Source of the DNA: Pholis gunnellus
Lineage: Eukaryota > Chordata > Actinopteri > Perciformes > Pholidae
Length of the DNA stretch: 64,000 nt
Assembly (NCBI GenBank): GCA_910591455.2
Contig: OU342814.1
Location: forward strand, 15,867,303-15,931,302
Direction of reading: 5' to 3'
The position numbers were made by a program, and so were the translations under genes. Numbering within the stretch: position 1 is the stretch's first letter; every line of letters begins with the position of its first letter. The notes below the pieces were generated by a model. That model had not been told where the DNA came from and searched no databases. It was given only the letters and a program-made list of their open reading frames with translations. This document shows positions 13,798-23,600 of the stretch, piece after piece.

Positions 13798-14397
13798 AAA
13801 TGAAAACATGCTGAGGAAATGAAAGAGAAAGGATTTGAACCTACTTATCACAGTCACAATTAGTGTCCTAATTTAATTTAGCCTAATATTACAAAATACA
13901 GTATGTACTTATGTTGATTGTGCAGTATCTTGGGAGTAATAACCTTTACAAGAAATTGTTGCACTGTATGGTTTTGCAAAGTAACGTTTTATACAATAAA
14001 ATGATGGAAGCCATCAGGATGACTAATGCTGGCCATGTTGTAATCCTCGGGGTCGTTTCACATGGTGGCAGCATCATGTTTTACAAATTACTGTTGCTTA
14101 TTTAAGAAACGTTTGCTTTTGTTTTGATTAGTGCTACAAATTGCAGCTTTCAGGTTGAAATTTGGTAAAACAGGCCTGACATCAAAAAATAAATAAGAGT
14201 TTTTCAGTTTATTCTTCATTTTCTGAGGTCTCATCATAGCCGTCGTATTTGTTTCTGTTATGAGAACTTCCTACATTTGCGTTTTTCACAATAGTTTCTA
14301 TCAATGCCCCATTTAGAAGTCTATTGATTTCAATTATATTTTTATATAGCTACTATAATAACTATTATTTGCCACTCGGACACAGCTATAGTTTTAC

Positions 14398-14639
14398 CTT
14401 CAGTCGAACTTGTTCATACACAGCGATGGGTCTGTTGCTGAAGGTGATGGCGTTGCAGAAGCTGGCTTGTCTCTTGACGGTCCTCTGCGACATGTCCATG
14501 ACGATCTGCGAGCCCTTAGTGCTGGGATGGAAGAGGAGAGGGAAGGAGGACAGACTTCCACACGGCTGGATGGGTAGGCAGCGCTTGGGTTTGTGGTGGC
14601 ATCGGTGAGATGTGGCGGGAAACGGCCCGTTCAGAGAAT
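14398..14639 (-). CDS. neurl1: neurl1 coding exon 2: linker and start of NHR1
   Basis: This is the second coding exon of the neuralized E3 ubiquitin ligase, 242 bases: two bases finishing an Asp codon, then 80 codons ending exactly at a Lys. The acceptor is CACATAG at 14640-14641 and the donor is AAG|GTAAAA at 14397-14396. It gives residues 12-92 of the assembled protein. A His/Cys-rich linker (SHRCHHKPKRC) is followed by the start of the first neuralized homology repeat (PLLFHPSTKGSQIVMD, then KRQASFCNAITFSNRP and YEQVRLK). Its length of 81 residues equals the same exon of mammalian NEURL1 as I remember it, and the residues match NEURL1 much better than NEURL1B. NEURL1 promotes endocytosis of Notch ligands (Jagged1, Delta) and modifies CPEB3 in neurons; NHR domains are the protein-binding part. 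Confidence 0.95.
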
Positions 14640-15177
14640 CTATGTGGGGAAAGAAAAGTGGTTGCTTGCTAAGTCTGGCCCACAGATGGGGAGAAGAAAA
14701 TACATGACTGAATGAATTTGGCACAATTTACAGTAAAATAGCCAGATTTTAGATTAGATTAGACTATTAGATTACACAGTCTGCACCCCCACAGGCTTCA
14801 TTTTATATACTGTATATTCTAACATTGGGAGGTGGACTCCTGGTTGTGACCTGCTGTCACATGTAATTTACTCTCACATATCTCATCTGTTCCTGTAACA
14901 TCCAATTAAGTAAAAATGAATTCAAATAATCTACTTGGGCTCTGTTTTCAGCTTCTCTAGCACAGTGCAACCACACATCTACTGTACTGTAGACATGAAA
15001 GAACAATGTGCAAGGTAAATTACATGCAAAAGTGTCCTTGGATGGGAAAAGAAATACATGGACAGAATTGCTCCCTTGGTTACGCAATTAAGGAGAACAA
15101 TGTAGCTGTGAGACGTTCATACAAAATGCTTTAATTTCAGTAAATGGCCATCTGCGGTAACACCAAGAACTCTTTGT

Positions 15178-15212
15178 TATTCTGCTTCTTCTTTATAAGA
15201 AGAAGCAGAATA
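15178..15212. repeat. Perfect 16-bp-stem hairpin in neurl1 intron 1
   Basis: The left arm 15178-15193 (TATTCTGCTTCTTCTT) is the exact reverse complement of 15197-15212, with a 3-base loop (TAT). Pairing stops just outside. Perfect arms with so small a loop suggest a recent inverted duplication. A small-RNA precursor is less likely because the stem is short. Confidence 0.95.
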
Positions 15213-17807
15213 TTATACATCACCGTGCTGGAACACATTTGTACAACAATCAGTAGTGAGGAGGAAATGTAGGATAAAGAAAACAAAAATGATTAGCTAA
15301 CATGTAAGGGGCTCTAACTTCATCTCCAACAGCTGAATTATCGCTGCAGAAAGCAAACTTTAAGATGTTACAGGAGTTCTCGATGCGTGTATGTTCAGCT
15401 GGCTGTATATTCAAGGCTACTCTTAAAATAGCGAGGCATGGCTGTTGCATGTTATTTCCAGTTGTGGCTCATGTTTTAAAGGGTGCATATTAATCACAGT
15501 ATTTTTGCCTGCGGTTCAACTACACACTACCTGCCTTATCGGAACGGGAGGTGAAAAAAAGAAAATCACGATTTCTAATTGAGGTTTTGGGGCATTTATC
15601 GTGTTCTTCCCGGTCAGAAAGTAGCTAAATGAGAGCTGACTCAAATGGGAACACTTGCCTCATAGCGTGCAGCAGAGCTTTTCCCGTGTGAAAATGCGAG
15701 AATCATGACTGATCCCACTTACAGTAACCTCATAAGAGAGCAAAACATCTTCTTGGGTTTTAGGAGTTTGCTCAATGTCATCATGGGCCTGATTTCACAC
15801 TCACTCCCTTTCATAAGGACCAACTCTCCCTATTTGTGTTTTCACAGTTATCTTCAAAGCACAAAACCAAGGTCACTGTGGTGTTGTTTCTCACAGACAT
15901 TGGGATCTCATTAAATGTAAGGCAGGATTATTCAGACTTGATGGATGACATGGTCAAATATAATCTCATCAAGCGATTTGATACAGTTTTCTGTAAGTCC
16001 TCTCGACAATGCCATTTAAAGCCAATGTGCCGAGATTGAAATCCAAATAAATAATTCAGGCCTCATTAACACTTCTTCGTCCTTGAGAACTGTTTGTATT
16101 CTCACACCTACATTTGGAAGACTGTGGAGGAGCTGCTGTGTTTGTTCGTGAGAGAAGCAGACTATATTATGAGCCACTGCTGAAAGACGACTATTCTGTC
16201 TTTCCTTTGAGTGACCTTGGCGGGTCAAGAGGTTTGTATCGTACCCTGGAGACAAATCAATCAACACTGTCAGGATCGGCAGTGACTAATCACGTGACTT
16301 CTGAGACCAGCTCTGATATAACGACACTATTGGATGTTAAAGTCTCTAATTTGTGGAGGTTAAACTAGGAACTAGGAGTATTTCCCCTCACATCACAATC
16401 ACAGAGGCTTTGCCAAGTGTTCTGGGCTCAGTGCAGTGTATTTGTTAAGCTCTTCGCATGCTCTTGTCGCTGCAGAACAATGTTGAATTGTGCTCTGTGC
16501 ACAACAGTGGTCTTAAATGAAGTCATAACAAATCCTTCGACCATATTGCATCCATGATGTCATGTCAGACGTGATGTCTTCTGGAAAACAAAACAGGACT
16601 GTATTGTACTCCATTAACGACCAGGCCCAAGACTGGATAGTACATTTCCTGTAAAGTCTGAAAACACGAGCTACACCTCACAGGCCTTGTGCTTTACCAT
16701 CTAACAAAGAGTCCAATAACATCTTTCTTTTTCACTATATTGATATAAATTCGGCTGCTTTGAAATTGAATTCTCCAGGCTGTTTTCTATTTTACATCCC
16801 AGGCATCTTGGGTTTACAGCATTCAGAGCACACAGAGGACTTTATTAACTATGAATGAAGTTGGATAAGTAAATAAATTAAACAATAAAAATAGCACATT
16901 TGATTTAATGTAAATGACAGCTGGTTAGAGCCAAAGGCGCTGATGATACAGTGGCTGTTAAAGTGTGTTTAAAAAGTCATGCAACCTGACGGAGACATCG
17001 GGGTAAACAGTGACCAGAGCCCTGTCACGATAAAAGAGAGGTGCCATGACGAATGTCAGATGAGCAACTTAAGGAAGGATAATGTTACTTAATTCACCAC
17101 CGCACACAACCTGACTGCCTTTGCTGTCATTAATTGGATAGGACAAACATTAAAGAGACAAAGAGCGGCCCTGGCCAGTGTCACCTGGCCTCTTACGCTC
17201 TTACTCTGTGTTTTATCCCCGGGCTGGGTCTCACTAAGGAGCCCCAGCAGAGGCCCTAATGTGGTGTGACGTTCGTATGGCGGCTCGGTGGCCCTCTCTC
17301 ACAACGCAAGCACTCACAGGAAGCATCCGACAGAGCCAAAGGGCATGGATATGTTTTTAGCTATTGCAAATATGTCATAGCTTGTGTGGTTTCAGTGCAA
17401 TGATTCTTATACAACACTACGTTTTAAACGTTTTCTTCCCATATGTATTGCTGTGTATCAGTCCTGTTACTTGTACAATGCTGTTCATTTTTCATCTGGT
17501 GACAAGTTATGAATTATACACTAAAATAGAAAAGACGTCCGCCTGATAGTCTCCCCAGTTGACTGTTTCCTTCACAGGCAGCATTGTGTTTTGTAAGTGA
17601 TAGAAGAGTATTATAATGGTGGACAAAGTTTGGAGCCTGTGGAAAAAAGTCCATAAATACATTTTTTCAGTGGACAAATCTGTTGGAAGCAATTGAAAGT
17701 TAGTTGATATCATGGACTTTAAAGAGATTTGTTTCTAGTCTTTTTTATCTTCCAGGCTAACAGGTATGTATAATGTATATATTGTAATTTACTGTATTGT
17801 AAGGTTT

Positions 17808-18020
17808 AGGGCTGCAACTAACAATTATTTTCGTTATTTGTTTATCGGAGATTATTTTCTCGATTAGTGGATTGATCATTCGTGACGTCTTCAAATGTCT
17901 TGTTTTGTCCAACCAACAGTCAGAAACCCAAAGATTGTCATCATACAGGACAAAGAAAAACAGCATTTTTTAGGAGCTGGAACTAGGAAGTGTTTTGATT
18001 TTTTTATGTATTAATTATCT
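17808..18020 (+). repeat. Dispersed repeat copy in neurl1 intron 1 (copy 1)
   Basis: It begins GGGCTGCAACTAACAATTAT, continues with TTTTCTCGATTAGTGGATTG, TTCAAATGTCTTGTTTTGTC and AGGAGCTGGAACTAGGAAG. I know this as a common percomorph family of unclear class whose copies start 'gggctgcaactaac'. It is noncoding and degenerate. Confidence 0.65.
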
Positions 18021-18424
18021 AGTAATATTAAGTAATGAACCATCAGTGCTACTTGTTTTGGAGTTATTTTATAAACCAGGGGGGACACAAGCCAAACGTG
18101 AAGCACAGTTTTTGAGCTAGCGAATCCAATGTTACTTGTAACCTCACCGCTATGATCATTTAAAAACTTCACTCACACACTCAAAACATAAAAAGAATCC
18201 CCTTTCTTGTAAAATGGTTTAACCTCTGTGTCAACTTCACACTGTGATGTCTAAACTTCAGGAATACAATCATGCAGTTTGCCAAATGGGGAGAGCTGAA
18301 TGATTCAAGAGCCCGTGAGCTGGACAGGGGCCCTGCAACATGACAGGGATGACATATTCAGGGCCCTGACTGAGCTCTTGTCAGAGGGCCAAGGATTTCT
18401 AGTAGGACGTTTTCAGGAAAAGCA

Positions 18425-18545
18425 GTATTCTCATTTTTAAGAAGCAGGAACTAGAGAACATTTTGCATCTTTGTTTAAAAACCTGAGTGATTAAATAATT
18501 ATAAAAATAGTTGCTGACTACTTTTCTGACAATCGAGTTGTCAGA
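18425..18545 (+). repeat. Dispersed repeat copy in neurl1 intron 1 (copy 2, 3' part only)
   Basis: It matches the 3' half of the family at 17808-18020 (TTTTTAAGAAGCAGGAACTA, then GATTAAATAATTATAAAAATAG and a final CAATCGAGTTGTCAG). Same orientation, 5' half missing. Confidence 0.5.
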
Positions 18546-19292
18546 ATATAAAACAAACACATTTAGCACATTTGAATTGCGTTACAGACAAAAATAAGTT
18601 CAGGTATACATGTTGAATGTTATCACTTGCAGAAAGCAAATGAAAACAACATACATTATTATTGTCTTTGCAAATAACTAATGAGTAACTCAGTGTGTTG
18701 TATTAGCTAGTTAGCTAGAGAGTGTCTGCAAGAAAACGTAATGTTGTCTGAAATGTGAAAATGGGTAAATAAAAACGTGCAATGCACCTGTTTGATACAT
18801 GTATGACAGCCAAGTGAGTAGAACGATAAAAGGACATACAGCTGTGACACAGTTTACCAACATGGAGGCATTCAGGAAGCCTGTGAGTGTGTCACTTTCA
18901 AACAAATAACAAACCATGTGTGAAAAGTTATGAACAAACTTCACTTTATCCTTTCTGACATCTTTTAATTGCACTGTAAGCCAGATTCACCAGGACACTA
19001 TTGAGAAGCATGCATCTCTGGGATGTTTATATAACATGATAATGTACAGGGTTATCAAATTGTCATTTCTTCCCTCCTATTCAAAGCCAGTCGTGACTTA
19101 CAGAAGGTGGAAAAACTTGGCTTCTTTCACTTCTCAGTTATTTTAGTCAACCAGGACGCCTACAGTTTTCATGCAGACAGGCTTGAGGCTGCACAAGCAC
19201 GCTTCCAACTCGATTACATCGTCTCCTACTAATATAACCACTTGCTTCATTAGTAATAAAGAATCAATACCCGTGATGCCAGATGTGCTTAC

Positions 19293-19326
19293 CGTAGAAG
19301 GTATTCCTGGTGATCTGACCTCCCAT
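19293..19326 (-). CDS. neurl1: neurl1 coding exon 1: short start exon with myristoylation-type N-terminus
   Basis: This exon opens the neuralized E3 ubiquitin-protein ligase 1 reading frame. It encodes MGGQITRNTFY plus the first base of an Asp codon, then a strong donor (G|GTAAGC). The phase-1 end joins exactly to exon 2, whose first two bases (AT) complete the Asp codon. The ATG has a strong Kozak context (GCCATGG), and in-frame TAG and TGA lie 12 to 13 codons upstream (19360-19365), so this is the first possible in-frame start. Gly2 with Thr6 fits the N-myristoylation consensus. Human NEURL1 is described as a plasma-membrane-associated, N-myristoylated ligase. From memory, vertebrate NEURL1 has alternative start exons, one longer (beginning MGNNFSS) and one short and resembling this one. 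I did not find the longer form here. The exon call rests on splice phase, Kozak context and family resemblance; no transcript was checked. Confidence 0.85.
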
Positions 19327-19391
19327 GGCTGGATGCAAGGTGCGTTCACCTTCCTCTCTTCACTACCCGGCGGGATCCACAGTATTCACAC

Positions 19392-19418
19392 TCAGCTGTG
19401 CGTCCTCAGCGGCGACAT
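19392..19418 (-). other. Upstream ORF 2 in the neurl1 leader
   Basis: This is an 8-codon ORF (MSPLRTHS then TGA) between uORF 1 and the neurl1 start, ending 65 bases before the main ATG. It is in the leader only if transcription starts upstream of about 19420. Confidence 0.38.
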
Positions 19419-19448
19419 TATACGAACACGAGGACGTTCGCGTGACAG

Positions 19449-19493
19449 TCACTCAGCGGCAGGTTGTGTGTCCGTCCAAAGCCTCGTCGACAT
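19449..19493 (-). other. Upstream ORF 1 in the neurl1 leader
   Basis: This is a 14-codon ORF (MSTRLWTDTQPAAE then TGA) in the inferred 5' leader. It ends 122 bases before the neurl1 ATG. If the leader is transcribed it could reduce translation of the main frame by requiring reinitiation. That it is an ORF is seen directly; any effect is inference. Confidence 0.4.
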
Positions 19494-20859
19494 GAAGCAG
19501 CAGGCAGCAGATCGGGCGCTCTGCGGCTCGCTCCACTCCGTGCAGAGATCACGCTGAAATTAACATACAAGGTGGTGGAGGTGGGGCTTCCCGGGACTAT
19601 TAACGCTGTAACTACCAAAGAGGGGACATCTCTAGATCGTCTACAAGCAATGACACGCTATCATTATTAACAGGACTCCCAGCGGACACTTATCTTCCCC
19701 TTACATAGATTTTAGACGTCTGTAGAGACTCACGAGATGATGGTGTTTCTGCCTTTATGTTTGCAGTCACCAATCAATAATGCCCTGTCTTTCCATGATC
19801 CCTGTAGTCTTTCCCTGAAGATACACAGTCTTCATAAAACAGGTTTTAACACACACCTGTTGAGAGGACTAACCTATTTGCTGCCCCCACCTACTTTAAC
19901 TGTCAAAATACAGGGTAGTATTTGTCTTTGTTTACATTACAGTAGATGAGATCAGTAGATGGGAAGATAAAAGTGCAGGGAAGGAAAATATTCTATATTA
20001 TTTTGGCAGAAACCCACAGAAACTGTTTTCAAGGACCCATCTGGAAGCTGACCGATAACACAGGGATGTCCCACTGCTGGAGGTTTATTGCAACCTGCTG
20101 AAGGTTTAAAAAGCTTTGCTGGTTTATGTTGATCTAAAGTCAGTGTCTTTACTCAACATAGTGTTTTAGGATTTTAATTGAAATGCTAATAGATTATATG
20201 ACTTGTCTTGTTATATTCATATCTCTCTACATCAGGGGTTTCTTTGATGACTGAGTGCCAATTTAGTGATCTAGCAAATTATTGAGGGAGAATGCACAAA
20301 TAAAACGAAATATACAATGTATCCTCATGATGGGTGTTTATTTAACATGGAGATGCCAGAATGCACCGAATCCACCTCTTTGCAGATATTTGCAGAGGCT
20401 ATTAAGAAGGGGAGGTATTGAAATGGTTCACGGATACTGAAAATATAATGCATGCATTTTTATGTCACGTTAACCGGCCGCACAACGTGTTTCTGAGGAC
20501 CACCATTGGGAAGCTATACTTTACATTATGTGCAACATTTGAGAAGTTCAAATTTTAGAGGTTGGCTAAATGAAATCTGATCAAATGAATTTACCTCTAA
20601 AACAGATGTACTTGTTCGGGCTCCGGAGGTTCAGAGTTGGCTCGATGGCCCTCGTTCCCATCGGGCACCTCTTAGGATCTGCCTTGTCGCTTTAGTGTTT
20701 ACATAACGTGTGTCAGCAGCCAGGCCTGTGAGACACTGTATTGGCTCAGTAGCATGAGCTATATTTTCATGTTGTTTATACAAACTGATTGCGGTTTACT
20801 TGACTGTCTGTAAGCAATTTGCAACGAGGGTTAAGCCATACGACTGGGTTGGTGTGTTT

Positions 20860-20905
20860 GGGGTAGGGGTGGGGTTGGGTGGTGGGGGGGTGGGGGTGGG
20901 GGTGG
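20860..20905 (+). other. G-rich tract with strong quadruplex potential
   Basis: At least seven runs of three or more G separated by 1 to 3 bases (GGGGTAGGGGTGGGGTTGGG, then GGTGGGGGGGTGGGGGTGGG). This far exceeds the usual four-run rule for an intramolecular G-quadruplex. It sits about 1.3 kb upstream of the inferred neurl1 leader. Confidence 0.85.
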
Positions 20906-21379
20906 TCTATTCAGCATATTACATGGTGATTGTCTATGAAAAGTTGTCAAACTGATTTCATTCGTCACAGGAAATTGAGATGAACCAAAAATATCAAAGC
21001 AAAAAGTGTGAACAGATCACTTAGGAATGTATGGCATGGACCCTGTAGCTATCACAGTCAAGCTTAACGGAGTTTGACATGCCACCTGATCGCGGGGCTG
21101 TCAAAATCTGATTGGCTGTTCTGTAATACAAGGAGAAGGGTTGTTCACCGTGAAATAATAAAAGATGACCTACAGTAATATCAAAGCAGCATGCCACTAC
21201 TCATGCACTGAGGAATGCTGCCAAATATCTGGCAATAGTAGAAAATCAATTGCGAAACACAAAAAGTGATGTATTTTTGTCTGAATGCAGCCTTGTATTG
21301 TGTCAAACCAGAAGACATACTGTCATCACATTTCTAAAGGGTAGATACTTCCTAGTGCATACATTTTTACAGTGATGTA

Positions 21380-21790
21380 TCATTTTAAATCTTTTTGTGT
21401 CTTTTTGTGGTAAACTTGGTCATTCATTTTGTATCTCCTTGTAGGAGTTTTGCTTTCTCGTTGGTTCTTTGTGCCGTATTGCACTCAGTTTGCATCTCTT
21501 TCTGGTTGCTTTGGGTCTTATTTTGGTCGTTTTAAGTCTCTTTCTGGATGTTTTGTGTCTTTTTGGTGTCATTTTGTGCCTCTTTTTAGTTCATTTTTGC
21601 ATTTCTTCTTTGAAAATTAGCATTTCTTTTATCACTTTGTGCCTTTTTGATGTCAGTTTGCATCTCTTTGTGGTAGTTTTGTGTCTTTCTGTGGTCATTT
21701 TGTATCTCTTTGTAGTCGTTTTGTGTCTTTTTGCGTGTCTTCCTGGTCGTTTTCTTCTCCTTGTAGTCATTTTATTGACTTTCTATCATG
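21380..21790 (+). repeat. Degenerate minisatellite, 20-24 bp period
   Basis: Tandem variants of a unit like GTTTTGTGTCTCTTTGTGGTC (examples: GTTTGCATCTCTTTCTGGTT, GTTTTGTGTCTTTTTGGTGT, ATTTTGTATCTCTTTGTAGT). About 16 to 18 units by eye. They create a spurious Leu/Phe/Cys-rich ORF (21469-21954). The tract is followed by GGCCCAAGAGGTTCGGGGGC, which I have seen beside this type of repeat in other fish. Confidence 0.8.
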
Positions 21791-23369
21791 AAATGTTTAC
21801 TTTCTGGGCACAGGCCCAAGAGGTTCGGGGGCCGCTGGGCTTGTGCCGATTAGGCCGTTTCAGTAATCGATGCACTCATGAATGTCACAGAATTTGCTGT
21901 TATTCAAATACCATTATATTTTCATCACCTTTTAGAATTATTATTACTACCTAGGATCTTTGTTAAATAGCTTTGCACCTTTCGCTCAGAATTGAATATA
22001 TACTTTATGCCCTGACAGAACAGACTGACACCTCCTCCCACAATAGATTATGAATAGATGGGCGCCTGGCAGGCAGCAGCTGCCTGGCGGGGTGTGCTGG
22101 CGTGGGGCCTCCGCGGACATCTTGACAACCTTGTTTGAGGCAGCCGTGTGCACGCTTGCTCTCTTCTGGGATGATGATGTTGGAACAAAAACTCCATTCA
22201 ACTCAGAGTTTGGCCCCTCGCCCTGCAGCCATATGCAAAACATTACAAAGCAACACAAGATCATCATATGATCCTCACCAGGGGGGCGTCAGCGGAAAGG
22301 GAACCGCACCCGGCAGGCATGTATCAAAGGCGAAATCAAGTTGCCCCATAGCATTTAAAAGTGACATCGGCATAAGGAAGACTCCAGGGGAAAGGTTATC
22401 GATCATGAGATTGTCATCAGGCAAAGTTTAGCTAGAAGGGAATCACACACAACATGCATTTAGAATTACAGAATCGACTGTATTTATTGGCAAAGTATGC
22501 TCTCAGAAAGAATTTTGACTTCAGTTGTCAGAGGCTCGCCGTGTCTCATTTAGTGGCAAAATGTGCAGACAAACAAACACACATTCAACTGTAGGAAATA
22601 GGTATTCAAATAGTTCATTGTCACTGTCAACTGCATTTTTTTACTTTCCCATTTTGATAAGACAGTTGTCCAGAGGCTTCAGCTGTTTTTTAGCAAAGGG
22701 TGGTAGCTCTAACAAGAAGAACATAAAAGCATTATGAGCTTGGTTAGGATTTTATTTGGCCTGGCGTTCAGCGGTGTGCAGTGATCCAGAGACCGTGGAA
22801 CTGAAGGATCCTCATTATAATGTGTTTAAAGAAGGACTAGGAATTGACTCTCTACGAAATCCTGTATCCTGTAAGATAAAACAGGGCAACATTTAGTCAT
22901 CTCTTTAATCATTCACCGTATAGCCCGTCATCCACACCAGTGTTGCTTTGCCTTCCTCTAAGGGTAATTGCTGTTAACATGTAACCAAGATTGATAAACA
23001 CACCCAACAGCACAACTTGACACAGTGACTCCTGGTTCAGGACAAATGTTTTCCATGTAGGGTAACCGAGTGGCAGGACCACAGGGAAGATGAATGTCGT
23101 GCCGTCAAAATATTTACAGTGACTATATTTGATTGGTAACACTGTTTTTAGTTATACTGTGCTTTACTGGGTACGTGTCTGCAGAAGTTACGGGACATTT
23201 CTTCATGGCAAACTTTATATGATGGAATTATTTGGTATATTATTTTTGGAAATAAATGGAATTGGAATTTATTGTTGATCAATCTTTGTACTTTCAACGT
23301 ACATTTGCACCACTTGCATGTACGGTTTTATGGTTGCAATTCCGTTTTGGTTGGATTAAATCTGTTTAA

Positions 23370-23600
23370 TCCAGACACAGATCTGAAGACTGAGACGTGA
23401 CTTGAACTTGACTGCAAGTCGCCCTAACTCGAGACTTGGCTTGACTTGACACCTAAAGCACATTCAACATTTGAATCTCAAATCATTTTGGCCAGGTAAA
23501 ATAGCCTCTGCTTATCATCATTTGCTTTACTATAAAATAAATGTATCATTATCTTCTCACCCACACGTTAAATCAAAATTCTGGTGACATATAAATAACT
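23370..23600 (+). repeat. Degenerate dispersed repeat rich in 'acttga' motifs
   Basis: GACGTGACTTGAACTTGACT and CTCGAGACTTGGCTTGACTT resemble a fish family built of GACTCGAGTC/ACTTGA motifs. The downstream part (TAGCCTCTGCTTATCATCAT and after) also looks like the same family. The match is from memory and the boundaries are approximate. Confidence 0.45.

Larger units (their letters stand above)
12968..14397 (-). other. neurl1: neurl1 intron 2 (1,430 bp)
   Basis: This GT-AG intron joins exon 2 (donor at 14397-14396) to exon 3 (acceptor at 12969-12968). It contains one copy of a dispersed repeat (13078-13460) and a purine-rich GA tract (13757-13797). No other coding sequence is visible in it. 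Confidence 0.9.
14640..19292 (-). other. neurl1: neurl1 intron 1 (4,653 bp)
   Basis: This GT-AG intron lies between the short start exon and exon 2. It holds a 16-bp-stem hairpin (15178-15212) and two copies of another dispersed repeat (17808-18020 and 18425-18545). I see no further exon inside it. Confidence 0.82.
19327..19560 (-). promoter_or_regulatory. neurl1: Inferred neurl1 5' UTR and CpG-rich promoter region
   Basis: About 20 CpG dinucleotides fall in roughly 220 bases upstream of the neurl1 start codon, in a window that is otherwise CpG-poor. That is typical of a vertebrate first exon and promoter. There is no clear TATA box. A pyrimidine-poor TTTCAG at about 19554-19559 (minus strand) could be an acceptor, so an additional noncoding 5' exon to the right is possible. 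The transcription start cannot be placed from sequence alone. The role is inferred from position and CpG content. Confidence 0.6.

Noticed and set aside
13583..13857. ORFs over the GA tract (Lys/Glu/Arg-rich or Ser/Phe-rich)
   Set aside because: Low-complexity translations of a purine microsatellite.
19418..19618. 66-codon minus-strand ORF in the CpG patch
   Set aside because: It overlaps the inferred neurl1 leader, has no similarity I know, and is not in the neurl1 frame. CpG-rich leaders often contain open frames by chance.
21469..21954. 161-codon Leu/Phe/Cys-rich ORF that looks membrane-like
   Set aside because: It is a translation of the degenerate minisatellite; the apparent hydrophobic segments come from TTTTGTGTCTC-type units.
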